The notes under the pieces were generated by a model. It was not told where the DNA came from and searched no databases. It worked only from the letters and a program-made list of their open reading frames with translations. Shown here piece by piece: positions 15,973 to 24,741 of a stretch of 64,000 bases of DNA; within the stretch, counting starts at the first letter, position 1, and each line of letters begins with the position of its first letter. The position numbers and the translations under genes were made by a program. This stretch comes from Caulobacteraceae bacterium (GTDB lineage: Bacteria; Pseudomonadota; Alphaproteobacteria; Caulobacterales; Caulobacteraceae). Location: the NCBI GenBank assembly GCA_030446805.1, contig JAUJMO010000001.1, forward strand, positions 887,241 to 951,240, read 5' to 3'.

Positions 15973-16274
15973 GCGAACTCCAAACGGCGACGCGCCCGCG
16001 AGCGGACGCTGAGAAAACCAGAACTGTCCCGAGGATGAGCGGCCTCCGCCCTCGAAGGGCTGAAGGACGGCTGCTTCCCCGTCTCCCCGCGGCGTTTAAC
16101 TCCCAGGGGAGGCGCGGTTCTCGGACAGGATCGGCGGCCGAGGCTTGAGGCCTGAACCGCCGGAAGGCGCGCCTCTTAGCCGACGGGGGCCGGGCTGGCA
16201 ACCGGCCGGGCCGGCATCCCGCCCGGCGGCCGCACGTTGAGAACTACGGGGAGCCCACGGGCCGGAGCGCGCGC
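15973..16274 (-). promoter_or_regulatory. rplJL promoter and probable L10 leader
   Basis: A 300-base gap without a gene between rplJ and the divergent DUF3147 gene. In many bacteria the L10-L12 complex binds a structured leader here to repress its own translation. Several short complementary stretches are visible (for example ggcgaggc/gcctcgcc-like arms near 16140), but I cannot assign the kink-turn by eye. The assignment rests on position. Confidence 0.4.
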
Positions 16275-16622
16275 ATGTATCTCGTCATCAAGGTGGTCGT
16301 GTCGGCGCTGATCGTGGCGGCCGTCTCGGAGATCGCCAAACGCAGCCCCGCCTTTGGCGCGCTGGTGGCCTCGCTCCCCCTGGTTTCGGTCTTGGGGATG
16401 ACCTGGCTGTGGCGGGACACGCGCGATCCCGTGCGGCTGGCCGCCCATTCGGAGGCGACCTTCTGGTACGTGCTGCCGAGCCTGCCGATGTTTCTGCTGA
16501 TCCCGGCCCTGCTGCGAGCCGGCGTCCCCTTCCCGCTGGCGCTGGCGGCCGGCGTCGGCCTGACCGCCGCGCTTTACCTGCTCACCGCCCTGGTGCTCAG
16601 CCGCTTCGGAGTGAACCTGTGA
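16275..16622 (+). CDS. DUF3147 family membrane protein
   Basis: A 115-residue integral membrane protein with four hydrophobic helices: VIKVVVSALIVAAVSEIA, PAFGALVASLPLVSVLGM, FWYVLPSLPMFLLIPALL and ALAAGVGLTAALYLL. The conserved segment EIAKRSPAFGALVASLPLVSVL and the WRDTRD loop are typical of DUF3147. The function is unknown. It faces away from rplJ and converges with the DUF2382 gene. Confidence 0.85.
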   Translation: MYLVIKVVVSALIVAAVSEIAKRSPAFGALVASLPLVSVLGMTWLWRDTRDPVRLAAHSEATFWYVLPSLPMFLLIPALLRAGVPFPLALAAGVGLTAALYLLTALVLSRFGVNL

Positions 16623-16664
16623 GCGGGCTTGACTGGCCGGGGCTGCGGTGGGCGCCCGTCGGCG

Positions 16665-17051
16665 TCAATCCTTGGCGGGCGTGCGCTCGATGACGGGCTG
16701 CATGCGGCGCACGGGGACGTCCTGCTGGACGTGTTCGGTGCGCCGGCGCCGCACCACGCGGACCTCCTCGCGCAGGATCAGGCGCTTTTCGACCACCAGC
16801 ACCTCCTCCACCACGGGGTAGATCAGCACCCCGCCTTCCTGGCGGACGGGGGGCACCGCGCTGACCTGCTCGTTGCGGGGTATGCGTTCGACCTCGAAGG
16901 TCTCGTGCACCAGATCGGCCTCCACATGCTGCAGCTGCTCGGTGACCTCGGTGCTGACCAGGACGCGGCCGGTCTCCCGGATGACCTTGTCGATCCGCGC
17001 GGTCTCCTCGACCAGGGGAATGACCAGGTCTGCGGGCTCAGTCTCGTTCAT
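16665..17051 (-). CDS. DUF2382 (YsnF/AvaK-type) stress protein
   Basis: A 128-residue protein from ATG 17051, which has GGAGGAA upstream; the longer frame to 17111 crosses a terminator. It is made of charged, beta-rich DUF2382 units (VIPLVEETARIDK, RETGRVLVSTEVTEQ, YPVVEEVLVVEKRLILREEVRVVRRR). Such proteins are found with general-stress proteins. It lies next to a larger protein with the same domain, probably from duplication. No signal peptide. Confidence 0.8.
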   Translation of the reverse strand: MNETEPADLVIPLVEETARIDKVIRETGRVLVSTEVTEQLQHVEADLVHETFEVERIPRNEQVSAVPPVRQEGGVLIYPVVEEVLVVEKRLILREEVRVVRRRRTEHVQQDVPVRRMQPVIERTPAKD

Positions 17052-17067
17052 GGTTCGAGTTCCTCCG

Positions 17068-17100
17068 AACGAAACGAGGCGCCCCTGTGCGGGACGCCTC
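17068..17100 (-). terminator. Terminator between two DUF2382 genes
   Basis: The arms gaggcgtccc and ggggcgcctc (one G-U pair) form a hairpin followed on the minus strand by GTTTCGTT. It would stop transcripts from the larger DUF2382 gene before the smaller one. Confidence 0.55.
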
Positions 17101-17134
17101 GCTCTTGCCATCGGGTAACGCCCGGCGGCGGGGT

Positions 17135-17947
17135 TCAGCGCGCGGGGCCGCGGCTATTTCCGTCGAGACGCTCGACCTCGACCTCTGTGTGGCGAACCGT
17201 GTCGTCCACCGCCTCGACCCGCTCGCCCACGTTCTTGTGCACCACCACCTCCTCCACGACGCGGGCCTCCTTGGCCACCACCGCTTCTTCGACGGTCTCC
17301 CGGAGCTCGATCGTGCGCTCTTGCAGCAGATCGCCGGCGGCGAGATTCCCGCCCGTGAGCGGCTGGTCCACCGGGCGGCGCTCGATGTCGACGTGCTCCT
17401 CGCGCAGGGTGACCTGCTCGTGCACGGGAGTCTCGACCACGTAGGAGCGCACGCGCACGCCGCCCCGTTCCACCTGACGCTTGCCGACCTTGAGCTGCTC
17501 TTCGACGATGGGAATGGCATCTTGGCCCGCTTGGCTCTGGCTCAGGCCTTCCGTCCGTCCCATGCTCGTCTGGCCGGCGGGCATGCCCGCGGGCGGGATC
17601 AGACCGGTCTGGCGGTACTGCGCCTCCCGCTCGTCGATGTCGACGGCGTTGGTCTGCTGCAGCAGGTCCTCGACGCGTTCGGCGTTCTGGTCGTCGACGT
17701 GGACGGTGAGCAGGTAACCGCCCTGGCGGACCCCCTCTTCATAGACGTCACGATCCTCCGGCAGGAAGGCGCCCTTGAGCGAGCCCCAGAAACCCTTGTT
17801 GTCGCCCGACCGATCGGCGGAGAAGCCGGTCGTGTTCTGGTCGGCGATGTTCAGGCCGTCGGCTTGGATGACGCCCAGGCGCGTCAGCTCGGCCTGGGCC
17901 TGCTCGGCGTCCTGACGATTGTCGTAAAGCGCGGTGTAGGTGTGCAT
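17135..17947 (-). CDS. General stress protein, GSP17M-like plus DUF2382
   Basis: A 270-residue protein from ATG 17947, with AGGAG upstream. The N-terminal part (TALYDNRQDAEQAQAELTRLG) resembles the general-stress-17M fold found before YsnF domains. A Gln/Gly linker follows, and from about residue 150 a DUF2382 domain (IPIVEEQLKVGKRQVERGGVRVRSYV ...) with long charged strands. The frame extends to 18148, but the extra residues have no similarity. A sequence matching the EcfG (sigma-T) consensus lies 97-120 bases upstream, which fits a role in the general stress response. Confidence 0.85.
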   Translation of the reverse strand: MHTYTALYDNRQDAEQAQAELTRLGVIQADGLNIADQNTTGFSADRSGDNKGFWGSLKGAFLPEDRDVYEEGVRQGGYLLTVHVDDQNAERVEDLLQQTNAVDIDEREAQYRQTGLIPPAGMPAGQTSMGRTEGLSQSQAGQDAIPIVEEQLKVGKRQVERGGVRVRSYVVETPVHEQVTLREEHVDIERRPVDQPLTGGNLAAGDLLQERTIELRETVEEAVVAKEARVVEEVVVHKNVGERVEAVDDTVRHTEVEVERLDGNSRGPAR

Positions 17948-18043
17948 CGGCGTGCTCCTGTCAGTGGGGTGGCTTGGGCCAGTCGCTTCGCTTGGCGGTG
18001 ACGGCAAGTTCGGTGCGCCTCGGGAAATCCCGTGGACCCCAAT

Positions 18044-18068
18044 AACCAAGCCTTCACCCCATTGTTCC
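18044..18068 (-). promoter_or_regulatory. EcfG/sigma-T general stress promoter
   Basis: On the minus strand GGAAC (18064-18068), 17 bases, then GTT (18044-18046). This is the alphaproteobacterial general-stress consensus GGAAC-N16/17-GTT. It points toward the DUF2382 stress gene, whose start is 97 bases downstream of the -10. Confidence 0.65.
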
Positions 18069-18375
18069 GAAGGTGGCGGGTATTCAGCTGAATGATCGCA
18101 AGCTATCCGGCCTTCAGCGCCAGAATGAACCTCCGGTGAATACAGCAACTCAGTTCAACTGCTGCACAAACGCTAAGTCAGCAGTCAAGCTTTTGGTTTG
18201 ACAACCTCGGTCGCCAGCCCAGATGACCGCCTCGCTACAGTTGTGGGTGCCGATCTTGGCCGCCCGGACGGGGCTCGCATGGCGGCCAGCTTCTCCATGA
18301 TGCTTCGGCTTTGGGGAGCTGGTGTCCCGCACCGGCGCCGCGTTGGCGGCCGTGAGGCCGTCGAAGCTCTCCGGT
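18069..18375. other. Gap without gene between stress gene and serine hydrolase
   Basis: About 300 bases, somewhat AT-richer than average (for example around 18160-18200). No frame with a ribosome site is convincing. I see no terminator for the serine hydrolase that ends at 18376. Confidence 0.35.
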
Positions 18376-19662
18376 TCAACCTGCCGGCGCAGCCGGCGCC
18401 GGCGGGACGGGCGCGGGCGCCAGCGGACGCCGGTCGGGCGGCAAGCGGCCGGTCGGCACGGGGCGGCCCAGCGCCTCGGCCATGGCGCGTGAAGACAGGA
18501 AGCCCAGCGGCGTCTCGCCGTCATAGTTGTTCGAGAGCGCGATCAGGTGGACGTCGGCCTCGGGCTGATGGGCCATGTGGGCGCGGAAGCCCGACCAGCT
18601 GCCGCTGTGGAAGAGCTGCCCGTCGGCGAAGGGCGGCAGCACCCGCAGACCGGGCGCGCCGGCGAACAGTCCGTAGCCGAACCGCTGAGGCGTCCCCCAG
18701 CGTGCGCGGAGAGGATGGCGCGCAGGGTCGGCCGCGGTCATCTGGGCGTAGCTGCGGGGCGACAGCACCTTGCCTGGAACTCCTGGGCCGCCGTGCAGGG
18801 CGCGGCTCCAGGCCAACATGTCGTCCACCGTGGAGTAAAGAGCGCCGGAGGCGAACACCACGCTCGCTCCCGACCGACGGCGCGGGCCCAATCCATCGGC
18901 GGTTTCGGCATAGCCGGTGGCCAGCGCCACGCTGTCATCGTCCCAGCCGGTGTTCTTCAAGCCGAGCGGGTCAAGCAGGTCGGCGCGAATCTGTTGGGCG
19001 AAGGGGCGGCCGGAAGCCCGCTCCACGACCGATCCCAAGAGGTTGTAGGCGGCGTTGCTGTAGCGGACGTCTGTGCCGGGCGCGAAGTCGAGCGGCTGCG
19101 CGGCCGAGTCGGCGGCCAGTTCCGCGAGGGTCCACTCCCGCCAGCGCAGCTTGGACCAATCGCGCCGGCTCATCAGGTCCGGCACCCCCGACTGGTGTGT
19201 CAGGAGGTGGTGCAGCGTGATCGACCGCCACGCTTCCGGGCAGGGCTGGACCCAGCGGCACAGGGGATCGTCGACCGAGAGCAGGCCCCGATCCTGCAGA
19301 CGAAGGATGGCGGCGGCGGTGAATTGCTTGGAGAGCGACGCCAGGCGAAACCGGTGCTCGGGCGTGAGCGGGGCGCCCGTGCCCCGATCCGCCGGGCCGA
19401 AGGCGGCACGGAACAGCACGGCGTCGCCCCGGGCCACGATCACGGCGCCGCTGAACCGGTCGGCGGCCGCCTCCCCTTCCAGCCATGGACCGAGTTGGGC
19501 GAGCGGCGCCGGCGCAGCTGCGGGCGCCGCTTGTGAGCGCGCAGGCTCCGGCTCCCGACAGGCGGACGCGCTGAGCGCCACGAGCAGAGCCAGGGCGCAG
19601 GCGCGGGTTGCAGGACGGGGCCGCAAAGCGCGGCGCCTTGGCCACCGTCGGCTCAGGCTCAC
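18376..19662 (-). CDS. Serine hydrolase, beta-lactamase class C-like lipoprotein
   Basis: A 428-residue protein with GTG start. The N-terminus is a lipoprotein signal (ALALLVALSASAC). The penicillin-binding fold motifs are SLSKQ (SxxK), YSNAAYN (YxN) and HSGSWSG (HxG in place of KTG). These make it a member of the class C beta-lactamase/esterase/D-alanyl peptidase group; whether it attacks beta-lactams cannot be told. It likely acts in the periplasm attached to a membrane. Its GTG overlaps the stop of the truncated hydroxylase gene (GTGA), so they share a transcript. Confidence 0.85.
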   Translation of the reverse strand: MSLSRRWPRRRALRPRPATRACALALLVALSASACREPEPARSQAAPAAAPAPLAQLGPWLEGEAAADRFSGAVIVARGDAVLFRAAFGPADRGTGAPLTPEHRFRLASLSKQFTAAAILRLQDRGLLSVDDPLCRWVQPCPEAWRSITLHHLLTHQSGVPDLMSRRDWSKLRWREWTLAELAADSAAQPLDFAPGTDVRYSNAAYNLLGSVVERASGRPFAQQIRADLLDPLGLKNTGWDDDSVALATGYAETADGLGPRRRSGASVVFASGALYSTVDDMLAWSRALHGGPGVPGKVLSPRSYAQMTAADPARHPLRARWGTPQRFGYGLFAGAPGLRVLPPFADGQLFHSGSWSGFRAHMAHQPEADVHLIALSNNYDGETPLGFLSSRAMAEALGRPVPTGRLPPDRRPLAPAPVPPAPAAPAG

Positions 19663-19928
19663 GGTGCGGGTTGGGGAGAGGCGGTGAAGGCGTCGATGGC
19701 CGAGAAGAGCGCCTTGATCTGCCCCCTCTCCTCTCCTGTCAGTTCCGGACGCCAGATGTCGAAGGTCAGCACGACCCGGGTTTGCGCGCTGTCGTTCCAG
19801 GCCTCGTGCTCGATGCAGTCGCCGACGAGTTGTTCGAACAGGACCCGCGCCTGACCGGGATCGGCCCGGTTCAGCGCCCGGAGGCCGGCTTGCGCGGTCT
19901 GGACGATGTCTGGCGCGGGCGTCTGCAT
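19659..19928 (-). CDS. Internally deleted aspartyl/asparaginyl beta-hydroxylase remnant
   Basis: Only 89 residues. Residues about 10-40 (VQTAQAGLRALNRADPGQARVLFEQLV) look like the TPR-like N-terminus of the family. From residue 42 on, CIEHEAWNDSAQTRVVLTFDIW matches the extreme C-terminal end of the Asp/Asn beta-hydroxylase domain (EHEAWN.S...RVVL.FD.W.P). The complete family has some 200-300 residues between these parts, including the first iron-binding His and substrate-binding residues. They are missing, so this is probably an in-frame deletion product and inactive as an oxygenase. It still has an intact frame and feeds into the serine hydrolase by overlap. It may persist as a leader for that gene. 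Confidence 0.6.
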   Translation of the reverse strand: MQTPAPDIVQTAQAGLRALNRADPGQARVLFEQLVGDCIEHEAWNDSAQTRVVLTFDIWRPELTGEERGQIKALFSAIDAFTASPQPAP

Positions 19929-19973
19929 GGAGAGGGTCCGCGCCCGCCGAAGCGGGCGAGCGCGGATCTAGCT

Positions 19974-20663
19974 TCAGGCCTGCAGGCTGGACACGTCGAT
20001 CTTGACGCCCGGTCCCATGGTGGAGCTGAGCGAGATCTTCTTCACATAGGTGCCCTTGGCGCCGGTCGGCTTTGCGCGGTTGAGCGCATCCACCATGGCG
20101 CGGACATTGAGCGCCAGGGCGTCCTCGGTGAAGGACACCTTGCCGATACCCGCGTGAACGATGCCCGCCTTTTCGACGCGGAACTCGACCGCCCCGCCCT
20201 TGGCGTCCTTGACGGCCTGAGCGACGTTGGGCGTGACGGTGCCGACCTTGGGGTTGGGCATCAGGCCGCGAGGGCCCAGCACCTTACCCAGACGGCCGAC
20301 CAGGGCCATCATGTCCGGCGTGGCGATCACCCGGTCGAAGTCCATGAAGCCGCCCTGGACGCGCTCGACCAGATCCTCCGCGCCCACCACGTCGGCGCCG
20401 GCCGCCGTGGCCTCGTCGGCCTTGCCCGCCCGGGCGAAGACGGCGACGCGGACGTCACGGCCGGTGCCGCTCGGCAGATTGACCACGCCGCGGACCTGCT
20501 GGTCGGCGTGGCGGGGATCGACGCCCAGGTTGACCGATATCTCGACGGACTCGTCGAACTTGGCCTTGGCGTTGTCCTTCACGGCGCGGATGGCTTCATC
20601 CAGGCCGTAGTCGCGGTTGCGGTCCACGGACCAGGCTTGTTCGCGCTTGCTTTGCTTGGGCAT
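19974..20663 (-). CDS. rplA: 50S ribosomal protein L1
   Basis: A 229-residue protein. It has [36 protein letters not shown] and [16 protein letters not shown], all diagnostic of L1. L1 binds 23S rRNA in the mobile stalk and represses its own operon by binding the rplK leader. It follows rplK by 5 bases. Confidence 0.97.
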   Translation of the reverse strand: MPKQSKREQAWSVDRNRDYGLDEAIRAVKDNAKAKFDESVEISVNLGVDPRHADQQVRGVVNLPSGTGRDVRVAVFARAGKADEATAAGADVVGAEDLVERVQGGFMDFDRVIATPDMMALVGRLGKVLGPRGLMPNPKVGTVTPNVAQAVKDAKGGAVEFRVEKAGIVHAGIGKVSFTEDALALNVRAMVDALNRAKPTGAKGTYVKKISLSSTMGPGVKIDVSSLQA

Positions 20664-20668
20664 GGTGC

Positions 20669-21100
20669 TCAGGCCTCCACAACGGCCAGGCCCATGGCCT
20701 TGGCCGAGCCTTCGATGATCCGCGACGCCGACTCGATGTCGTTGGCGTTGAGGTCCTTCATCTTCTTTTCGGCGATGTCGCGCAGCTGTTGCCGCGTGAT
20801 GGTGCCGATCGTCTCCTTGCCCGTCTGCTTGGAGCCGGACTTCAGGTTCATCGCCTGCTTCAGATAGTGGGTCGCGGGCGGGGTCTTGGTGACGAAGGTG
20901 AAGCTCTTGTCCTGATAGACGGTGATCACCGTCGGGAGCGGCGTGCCCTTCTCCATCTCGGACGTGCGGGCGTTGAACTCCTTGCAGAAGCCCATGATGT
21001 TGACGCCGCGCTGGCCCAGGGCGGGCCCGATCGGGGGGGAAGGGGTGGCGCTGCCGGCCTTCACCTGCAGCTTGATGTAACCCAGTATCTTCTTCGCCAT
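20669..21100 (-). CDS. rplK: 50S ribosomal protein L11
   Basis: A 143-residue protein. It has [37 protein letters not shown] at the N-terminus and the C-terminal rRNA-binding domain. AGGAG lies before the ATG at 21100. It forms an operon with rplA; nusG and secE are upstream on the same strand. Confidence 0.97.
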   Translation of the reverse strand: MAKKILGYIKLQVKAGSATPSPPIGPALGQRGVNIMGFCKEFNARTSEMEKGTPLPTVITVYQDKSFTFVTKTPPATHYLKQAMNLKSGSKQTGKETIGTITRQQLRDIAEKKMKDLNANDIESASRIIEGSAKAMGLAVVEA

Positions 21101-21267
21101 GTCAGTCTCCTATGGCCGGCGGTTCGCCGGCCGGGTGAGCCGTGGTGCGGGGTGGCGCCCCTTCCACGGTTTTGGGTGGTGGCTTGGTGGGTCGTGAACT
21201 TCTGAACGGCGGGCGCGTCAGGAGGCTTCGGCAGGCCCCTCACCCGTCACCCGTCATCGATAATCCC
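21101..21267 (-). promoter_or_regulatory. nusG-rplK spacer with hairpins, possible L1 target
   Basis: The spacer holds a perfect 8-bp hairpin (ggccggcg-gtt-cgccggcc, 21114-21132) and a nested one (ccgtgg...ccacgg around gggg...cccc, about 21140-21170). The first lies just before the rplK ribosome site. In bacteria L1 represses rplKA by binding a leader that mimics its 23S site; the position fits, but the mimicry was not checked. Confidence 0.35.
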
Positions 21268-21843
21268 TTAGGTCACCTTTTCGACCTGCGCGTATTCGAG
21301 CTCCACCGGGGTGGCCCGGCCGAAGATGGAGACGGTGACGGACAGTCGCGCCCGGTCCTCGTCGACCTGCTCCACCGTGCCGTTGAAGCTGGCGAAGGGA
21401 CCGTCGATGACGCGAACGCCCTCGCCGATGTCGAAGCGGATGGTGGGCTTGGCCCGGGTCTCGGCGCCTTCCTCTATGGAGCCGATGATCCGCTGGACCT
21501 CCTTCTCTGAGACGGGAATGGGCTTGCTGCCCGATCCCAGGAAGCCCGTGACCTTGGGTGTGTTCTTGATCAGGTGGAAGGCCTCGTCCGTGAGCTCCAT
21601 CTTCACCAGGACATAGCCCGGGAAGAACTTGCGCTCGGAGTTGACCTTCTTGCCGCGGCGGATCTCGACCACGTCCTCGGTGGGGACCAGAATCTCGCTG
21701 AAGCGGTCCTCAAGCCCCTGGGTCCTGGCCTGATCGCGGATGGCCTCGGCCACCTTCTTCTCGAAGTTGGAATAGGCGTGGACGATGTACCACTTGTGCC
21801 GGTCGGTGTTGGCGGCCGGGCGGGCGGTTGCGACGTCGGTCAT
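21268..21843 (-). CDS. nusG: Transcription termination/antitermination protein NusG
   Basis: 191 residues from ATG 21843. [49 protein letters not shown] and the C-terminal KOW ([22 protein letters not shown]) are all present. It binds RNA polymerase, and Rho or ribosomal S10. Its start overlaps the secE stop (ATGA). The frame extends upstream to 22191 only by chance. Confidence 0.97.
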   Translation of the reverse strand: MTDVATARPAANTDRHKWYIVHAYSNFEKKVAEAIRDQARTQGLEDRFSEILVPTEDVVEIRRGKKVNSERKFFPGYVLVKMELTDEAFHLIKNTPKVTGFLGSGSKPIPVSEKEVQRIIGSIEEGAETRAKPTIRFDIGEGVRVIDGPFASFNGTVEQVDEDRARLSVTVSIFGRATPVELEYAQVEKVT

Positions 21844-22163
21844 GCGCTGACGAGCTCCAAGGCCTGCTGGAGCAGGAAGCTGAGCGTTCCGTCCACGACG
21901 GAGAAGAAGATGGCGGAGATCACCACCATGATGCCGACCATGACGGAGGTGATCCAGGTCTCCTTTCGCGACGGCCAGGTGATCTTGCGGCCCTCGGCGC
22001 GGACTTCGCGCGCGAACTGGGCCGGAGAAACCTTGGCCTTGGGCGGGTCGACCTCGCGCGCCGCGCCGCGCACGGGCGCCGCGGGGGTCGCGGGACCTCG
22101 CCCGGGCGTGCGCGGGGGGCGCTGGCCGCCGCCGGTGCGACCGGCTGTGGGGGATCTGGCCAT
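21840..22163 (-). CDS. secE: Preprotein translocase subunit SecE
   Basis: 107 residues from ATG 22163. The first 45 are a Pro/Gly/Arg-rich extension. Then comes the SecE domain FAREVRAEGRKITWPSRKETWITSVMVGIMVVISAIFF with a single transmembrane helix. It is a small subunit of the SecYEG channel. It has the usual tRNA-Trp upstream and nusG downstream. Confidence 0.93.
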   Translation of the reverse strand: MARSPTAGRTGGGQRPPRTPGRGPATPAAPVRGAAREVDPPKAKVSPAQFAREVRAEGRKITWPSRKETWITSVMVGIMVVISAIFFSVVDGTLSFLLQQALELVSA

Positions 22164-22236
22164 GGTGAAAGGCAGGCTCCGAAACGAACAAACAAGACGC
22201 CGCGCCGGCGAACCGGTCGGGCGTCGGACTAGGTAG

Positions 22237-22312
22237 TGGCAGGAGTGAGGGGACTCGAACCCATGACCCTCGGTTTTGGAGACCGATGCTCTACCAACTG
22301 AGCTACACTCCT
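22237..22312 (-). tRNA. tRNA-Trp (CCA anticodon)
   Basis: 76 bases including the encoded CCA. The acceptor arms AGGAGTG/CACTCCT pair, GGTTCGAGTCC forms the T loop, and the anticodon loop CTCCAAA gives CCA. It lies upstream of secE, as in many bacteria. Confidence 0.97.
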
Positions 22313-22426
22313 CCAGCAACGGACGCGGCGCCGGAAGGCGGTCACCCGCCGGCGGACGCAGCCTTGTCGCCGAAACGCGGCATGTAACAGCGCAGCCTTC
22401 GGCGGGCAAGGCGCGAAGGACCCTCC

Positions 22427-24208
22427 CTAGGCCTGGCGCTTGCCGTATCCGCCGCGGGGCTGGTCGTTGCTACGCCCGCCGGGCTTGGGCTTCGCTCCGG
22501 GTTTGAAGCCGGCCGGCCGCGGCCCCGGCTTACGTGGCGGCGCCGTGCGATCCTTCGGCCCGGGCGGGCCGGAGGCGGGCTGGACGCGCACGCCGTTCTC
22601 CTCCGCTCCACGGGACGCCTCCGCGAATCGGGCCGCCGCCCCCGGCGCGATCTCGAACTTGGTCTCGCGCTCGAAGATTCGGATCGCGCCGATGTCGGGC
22701 TTGGTCACATGGCCCAGGCGGCAGATCAGTGGGATCAGCCACTTGGGATCGGCGTTCTTGTCCCGGCCGAGGTTGAGGCGGAACCAGACGCCCCCGTCCA
22801 CGCGCGGGGCGCCGCCCTCCCCCATCTGCACCGAAGGCTCGCGGCGCTCCGGTTTGGCCCCGTCGCGGGCGCCGTAGCCGCCGCCCTTGGCCCCGCCGTC
22901 GAACAGCTCCTCCGGCTCCGGCAGCCGCAGGCGGTATAGGCGGATCAGGGCGCTGGCGATCTGTTCGGCGCTGCGGCCTTCCAGCAAGGCCTGCGCGAGA
23001 ACCGCGTCTTCCGGCGCAGGCTCGCCGGCCAGGATGGGGTCCTCCAGCATGCGTTCCTGGTCGCGCTTGCGTATGGACTCCGCCGAGGGCGGGCCGCTCC
23101 AGGTGGCGTCGACGCCGGCCGCGTGGATCAGCTGCTCGGCCTTGCGCTGGCGATTGAGCGGCACGAGCAGCACGGACACGCCCTTGCGGCCCGCGCGGCC
23201 GGTGCGGCCGCTGCGGTGGAGCAAGGAAGCGCGGTTGGTAGGCAGCTCGGCGTGGATCACCAGACCCAGGTCGGGCAGGTCCAGCCCGCGCGCGGCCACG
23301 TCGGTGGCCACGCAGACGCGGGCGCGGCCGTCACGGAGCGCCTGCAGCGCGTGGGTGCGTTCGCTTTGGGTCAGCTCGCCGGAAAGGGCCACGGCGGCGA
23401 AGCCGCGCTCGACCAGGCTGGCGTGGAGGTGCCGGACCGCCTCGCGCGTGTGGCAGAAGACGAGCGCGCCACGCGCTTCATAGAAGCGCAGCACGTTGAC
23501 GACGGCGTTCTCCAGCTCGTTGGGCGCGACCCGCATGGCGCGGTAGTCGATGTCCCCGTGAGGCTCGTCGCGCGCGATGGTGTCGATGCGCACCGCGTCA
23601 CGCTGATAACGGCGGGCCAGGGTGGCGATCTCGCGGGCGATGGTGGCGGAGAACAGCAGCGTCCGCCGCTCGGGCGGCGAGGCGTCCAGGATGAATTCCA
23701 GGTCCTCGCGGAAGCCCAGGTCGAGCATCTCGTCGGCTTCGTCCAGCACGACCACGCGCAGGGCGGAGGTGTCGAGATTGCCGCGCTCGAGGTGGTCTTT
23801 CAGCCGGCCGGGGGTGCCCACGACGATATGGGAGCCGGCCGCCAACGCCCGCTGCTCGCGCCGGGGGTCCATGCCGCCGACGCAGGCGACCAGCCGGGCG
23901 TCCGTCTCGGCGTAAAGCCAGGCCAGTTCGCCATGAACCTGCATGGCCAGCTCGCGCGTGGGCGCAACAACCAGGGCCATGGGCGGACCGGCGGGGCCGA
24001 AGCGCTCCGCCTCGCCCAGCAGGGTGGCGGCGAAGGCCAGGCCGTAGCCCACCGTCTTGCCGGAGCCGGTCTGGGCGGAGACGAGCAGGTCGCGGTCAGG
24101 CCCGCCTTGCTCCAGCACAGCCTGTTGGACGGGGGTGGGTTCGAGATAGCCCTGGGCCGCAAGGGCGCGTTCCAGGGCGTGGTTGATCGGAGGGAAGGGC
24201 ATGGGCAA
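22427..24208 (-). CDS. DEAD-box RNA helicase with DbpA-like RNA-binding domain
   Basis: A 593-residue ATP-dependent RNA helicase. The Q motif is PTPVQ (25-29), motif I AQTGSGKT (45-52), then PTREL, GTPGR, VLDEADEML, FSATI, and in domain 2 ARGLDLPD and HRSGRTGRAG. Near residue 480 the segment VWFRLNLGRDKNADPKWLIPLICRLG matches the DbpA/CsdA C-terminal RNA-binding fold. The tail is rich in Pro, Gly, Lys and Arg. It is a CsdA/DeaD type, probably acting in ribosome assembly or cold adaptation. Confidence 0.92.
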   Translation of the reverse strand: MPMPFPPINHALERALAAQGYLEPTPVQQAVLEQGGPDRDLLVSAQTGSGKTVGYGLAFAATLLGEAERFGPAGPPMALVVAPTRELAMQVHGELAWLYAETDARLVACVGGMDPRREQRALAAGSHIVVGTPGRLKDHLERGNLDTSALRVVVLDEADEMLDLGFREDLEFILDASPPERRTLLFSATIAREIATLARRYQRDAVRIDTIARDEPHGDIDYRAMRVAPNELENAVVNVLRFYEARGALVFCHTREAVRHLHASLVERGFAAVALSGELTQSERTHALQALRDGRARVCVATDVAARGLDLPDLGLVIHAELPTNRASLLHRSGRTGRAGRKGVSVLLVPLNRQRKAEQLIHAAGVDATWSGPPSAESIRKRDQERMLEDPILAGEPAPEDAVLAQALLEGRSAEQIASALIRLYRLRLPEPEELFDGGAKGGGYGARDGAKPERREPSVQMGEGGAPRVDGGVWFRLNLGRDKNADPKWLIPLICRLGHVTKPDIGAIRIFERETKFEIAPGAAARFAEASRGAEENGVRVQPASGPPGPKDRTAPPRKPGPRPAGFKPGAKPKPGGRSNDQPRGGYGKRQA

Positions 24209-24384
24209 ACGGCTCGCGCGCGATCACGGTCGGCTCGCACGAGACTCCGGACGGCTGGGGGATGAGGGCCCCAGATAGTCGCTCACCCCTGATCAGGCCA
24301 GCCTTCAGTCGCCCTGGGCGTTGCGCGCCCACGTCGGGAACCAGACAAAGGCCAGAGTGGTTACTCGCCTGACAGGAGAACACC

Positions 24385-24516
24385 ATGCCGGTCGCCGTCG
24401 ATTTCAGACTTGAGGTGGAGCAGGCCATGCGCGATCAGGAGCGCTTGCTGGCCGCCCTCACGGCCCTGCTGGAGCGGACGCGGGCCTTTCTCGCCGATCC
24501 GGCGGCGCGAGCCTGA
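24385..24516 (+). CDS. Small 43-residue protein
   Basis: ATG at 24385 with a strong site (ACAGGAGAA, 7 bases away). The sequence is helical and amphipathic (FRLEVEQAMRDQERLLAALTALLERTRAFL) with no Cys or signal peptide. It could be a short coiled-coil regulator. GGAAC (24337-24341) lies upstream, but the GTT is 18 bases later, one too far for a standard EcfG promoter. I recognise no family. It stands alone between the helicase and tRNA-Gly. Confidence 0.4.
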   Translation: MPVAVDFRLEVEQAMRDQERLLAALTALLERTRAFLADPAARA

Positions 24517-24628
24517 ACCTCCCAACCGCGCGAGCGGGGCGTCATCGCTCTGCCCGGCCCTTGTAACAGGCCCGTCCAACGGCTCTGGCTGTCGGGCGGG
24601 CCATCTAGGGACTGGCGGCGCTGAAGGC

Positions 24629-24702
24629 TGGAGCGGGCGGCGGGAATCGAACCCGCGTATTCAGCTTGGAAGGCTGCTGTACTACCATTGTACTACGCCC
24701 GC
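24629..24702 (-). tRNA. tRNA-Gly (TCC anticodon)
   Basis: 74 bases with encoded CCA. The acceptor GCGGGCG pairs with CGCCCGC, GGTTCGATTCC is the T loop, and the anticodon loop CTTCCAA gives TCC. Confidence 0.96.
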
Positions 24703-24741
24703 TCAGGCGCCCTCGGACGGGACCGAGGAGGAGGCAACGCG

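Noticed and set aside
24337-24362. EcfG promoter for the 43-residue protein
   Set aside because: GGAAC and GTT are 18 bases apart; the normal spacing is 16-17.
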